This document shows, piece by piece, positions 6,818-6,925 of a stretch of 6,925 bases of DNA. The notes below the pieces were generated by a model. That model did no database searches, was not told where the DNA came from, and worked only from the letters and a program-made list of their open reading frames with translations. The first letter of the stretch is position 1, and every line of letters starts with the position of its first letter. Made by a program: the position numbers and the translations under genes. Source of the stretch: an uncultured Eggerthellaceae bacterium (lineage in GTDB: Bacteria > Actinomycetota > Coriobacteriia > Coriobacteriales > Eggerthellaceae); contig CAKUOV010000073.1 of NCBI GenBank assembly GCA_934670115.1, forward strand, positions 1 through 6,925, in the 5' to 3' direction.

Positions 6818-6925
6818 AAAAAAGTTGGAAAAAAGTTCTTGCATTTATATATCCTGAATTTTGCAGTTGAAGAGGCCTGTCTTCCCGCCTTGAGCAGGGG
6901 AAACGGGCCTCTTCAGCATGATTGT
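6734..6925 (+). CDS. Doubtful small membrane-protein ORF, open at the window end
   Basis: From ATG 6734 a frame stays open for 64 codons to the window edge. It begins with a hydrophobic stretch, LRLVCVLALLAVLGGAWLG, followed by the basic RRKKVGKK, as in a single-pass membrane peptide with the positive end inside. Against it, there is no Shine-Dalgarno before the ATG, and the frame runs across a promoter-like element and a strong hairpin. The later residues look random. I do not recognise it; it may well be chance. Confidence 0.15.
   Translation, partial: MWTRALALRLVCVLALLAVLGGAWLGRRKKVGKKFLHLYILNFAVEEACLPALSRGNGPLQHDC
6818..6853 (+). promoter_or_regulatory. Candidate promoter with phased A-tracts
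   Basis: Two A6 tracts (6818-6823 and 6829-6834) lie 11 bp apart, one helical turn, which favours intrinsic bending. TTGGAA (6825-6830) and TATATC (6848-6853), 17 bp apart, resemble -35 and -10 boxes in an abruptly AT-rich stretch. Transcription would start near 6860, just ahead of the hairpin, and feed a gene beyond the window. The assignment rests on box resemblance only. Confidence 0.4.
6868..6915 (+). terminator. Long GC-rich hairpin, probable terminator or leader structure
   Basis: TGAAGAGGCC (6868-6877) pairs perfectly with GGCCTCTTCA (6906-6915). Inner pairing continues with TGT against ACG (one wobble), a bulged C at 6881 and TTCCC (6882-6886) against GGGAA (6898-6902). The stem has about 18 pairs and an 11-nt loop. 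The shape suits termination of the ispG-proS transcript, but the 10 bases left in the window after the stem contain no T-run, and the opposite strand has none adjacent either. If the promoter just upstream is real, this hairpin would instead open the leader of the next transcript. Confidence 0.45.

Noticed and set aside
4750..6819. 689-residue open frame on the minus strand opposite proS
   Set aside because: It mirrors the proS frame and is rich in His, Arg and Ala with no domain. Such frames arise because the sense gene rarely uses the codons whose complements are stops. proS itself matches its family end to end.

Overview
The window is a moderately GC-rich bacterial chromosome segment with all genes on the + strand. 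It carries the conserved order dxr - rseP - [amino-acid symporter] - ispG - proS. This neighbourhood (two MEP-pathway isoprenoid genes around a site-2 protease, followed by prolyl-tRNA synthetase) is familiar from Gram-positive bacteria. The protein sequences, a ProRS with a Cys-rich editing region and the base composition suggest an actinobacterium of the Coriobacteriia type (Eggerthellaceae-like). That placement is an inference and was not checked by a search. No phage, IS, CRISPR or defence genes are visible.

Layout: bases 1-780 are the C-terminal part of dxr, cut by the window edge. A 100-bp gap follows, with an 11-bp inverted repeat that runs into the ribosome binding site of rseP. rseP (881-1996) keeps the catalytic HEGGH and the LDGG motif, but its architecture is unusual. 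A winged-helix-like domain of about 60 residues plus a charged linker sits in the predicted cytoplasmic loop between TM1 and TM2, and the extracytoplasmic PDZ domain usual in this family appears to be missing. A 170-bp gap carries a promoter-like element overlapped by an operator-like palindrome. It precedes an AGCS-family sodium/alanine-type symporter (2167-3582). Directly after the symporter stop is a perfect 11-bp AT-rich inverted repeat. ispG (3743-4825) and proS (4822-6567) then overlap by ATGA and are probably co-translated.

The last 358 bp (6568-6925) hold no convincing gene. They contain a G/T-rich stretch with only weak small ORFs, phased A-tracts with a promoter-like element, and a long GC-rich hairpin at the extreme end.

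Functionally, Dxr makes MEP and IspG makes HMBPP in the same isoprenoid precursor pathway. RseP would act in intramembrane proteolysis, the symporter in sodium-driven uptake of a small neutral amino acid, and ProS in charging tRNA-Pro. The symporter looks like an insertion into an otherwise conserved housekeeping block, with its own candidate control sites. The most interesting item is the re-architected site-2 protease, where a regulatory-looking cytoplasmic domain is gained and the PDZ domain is lost.
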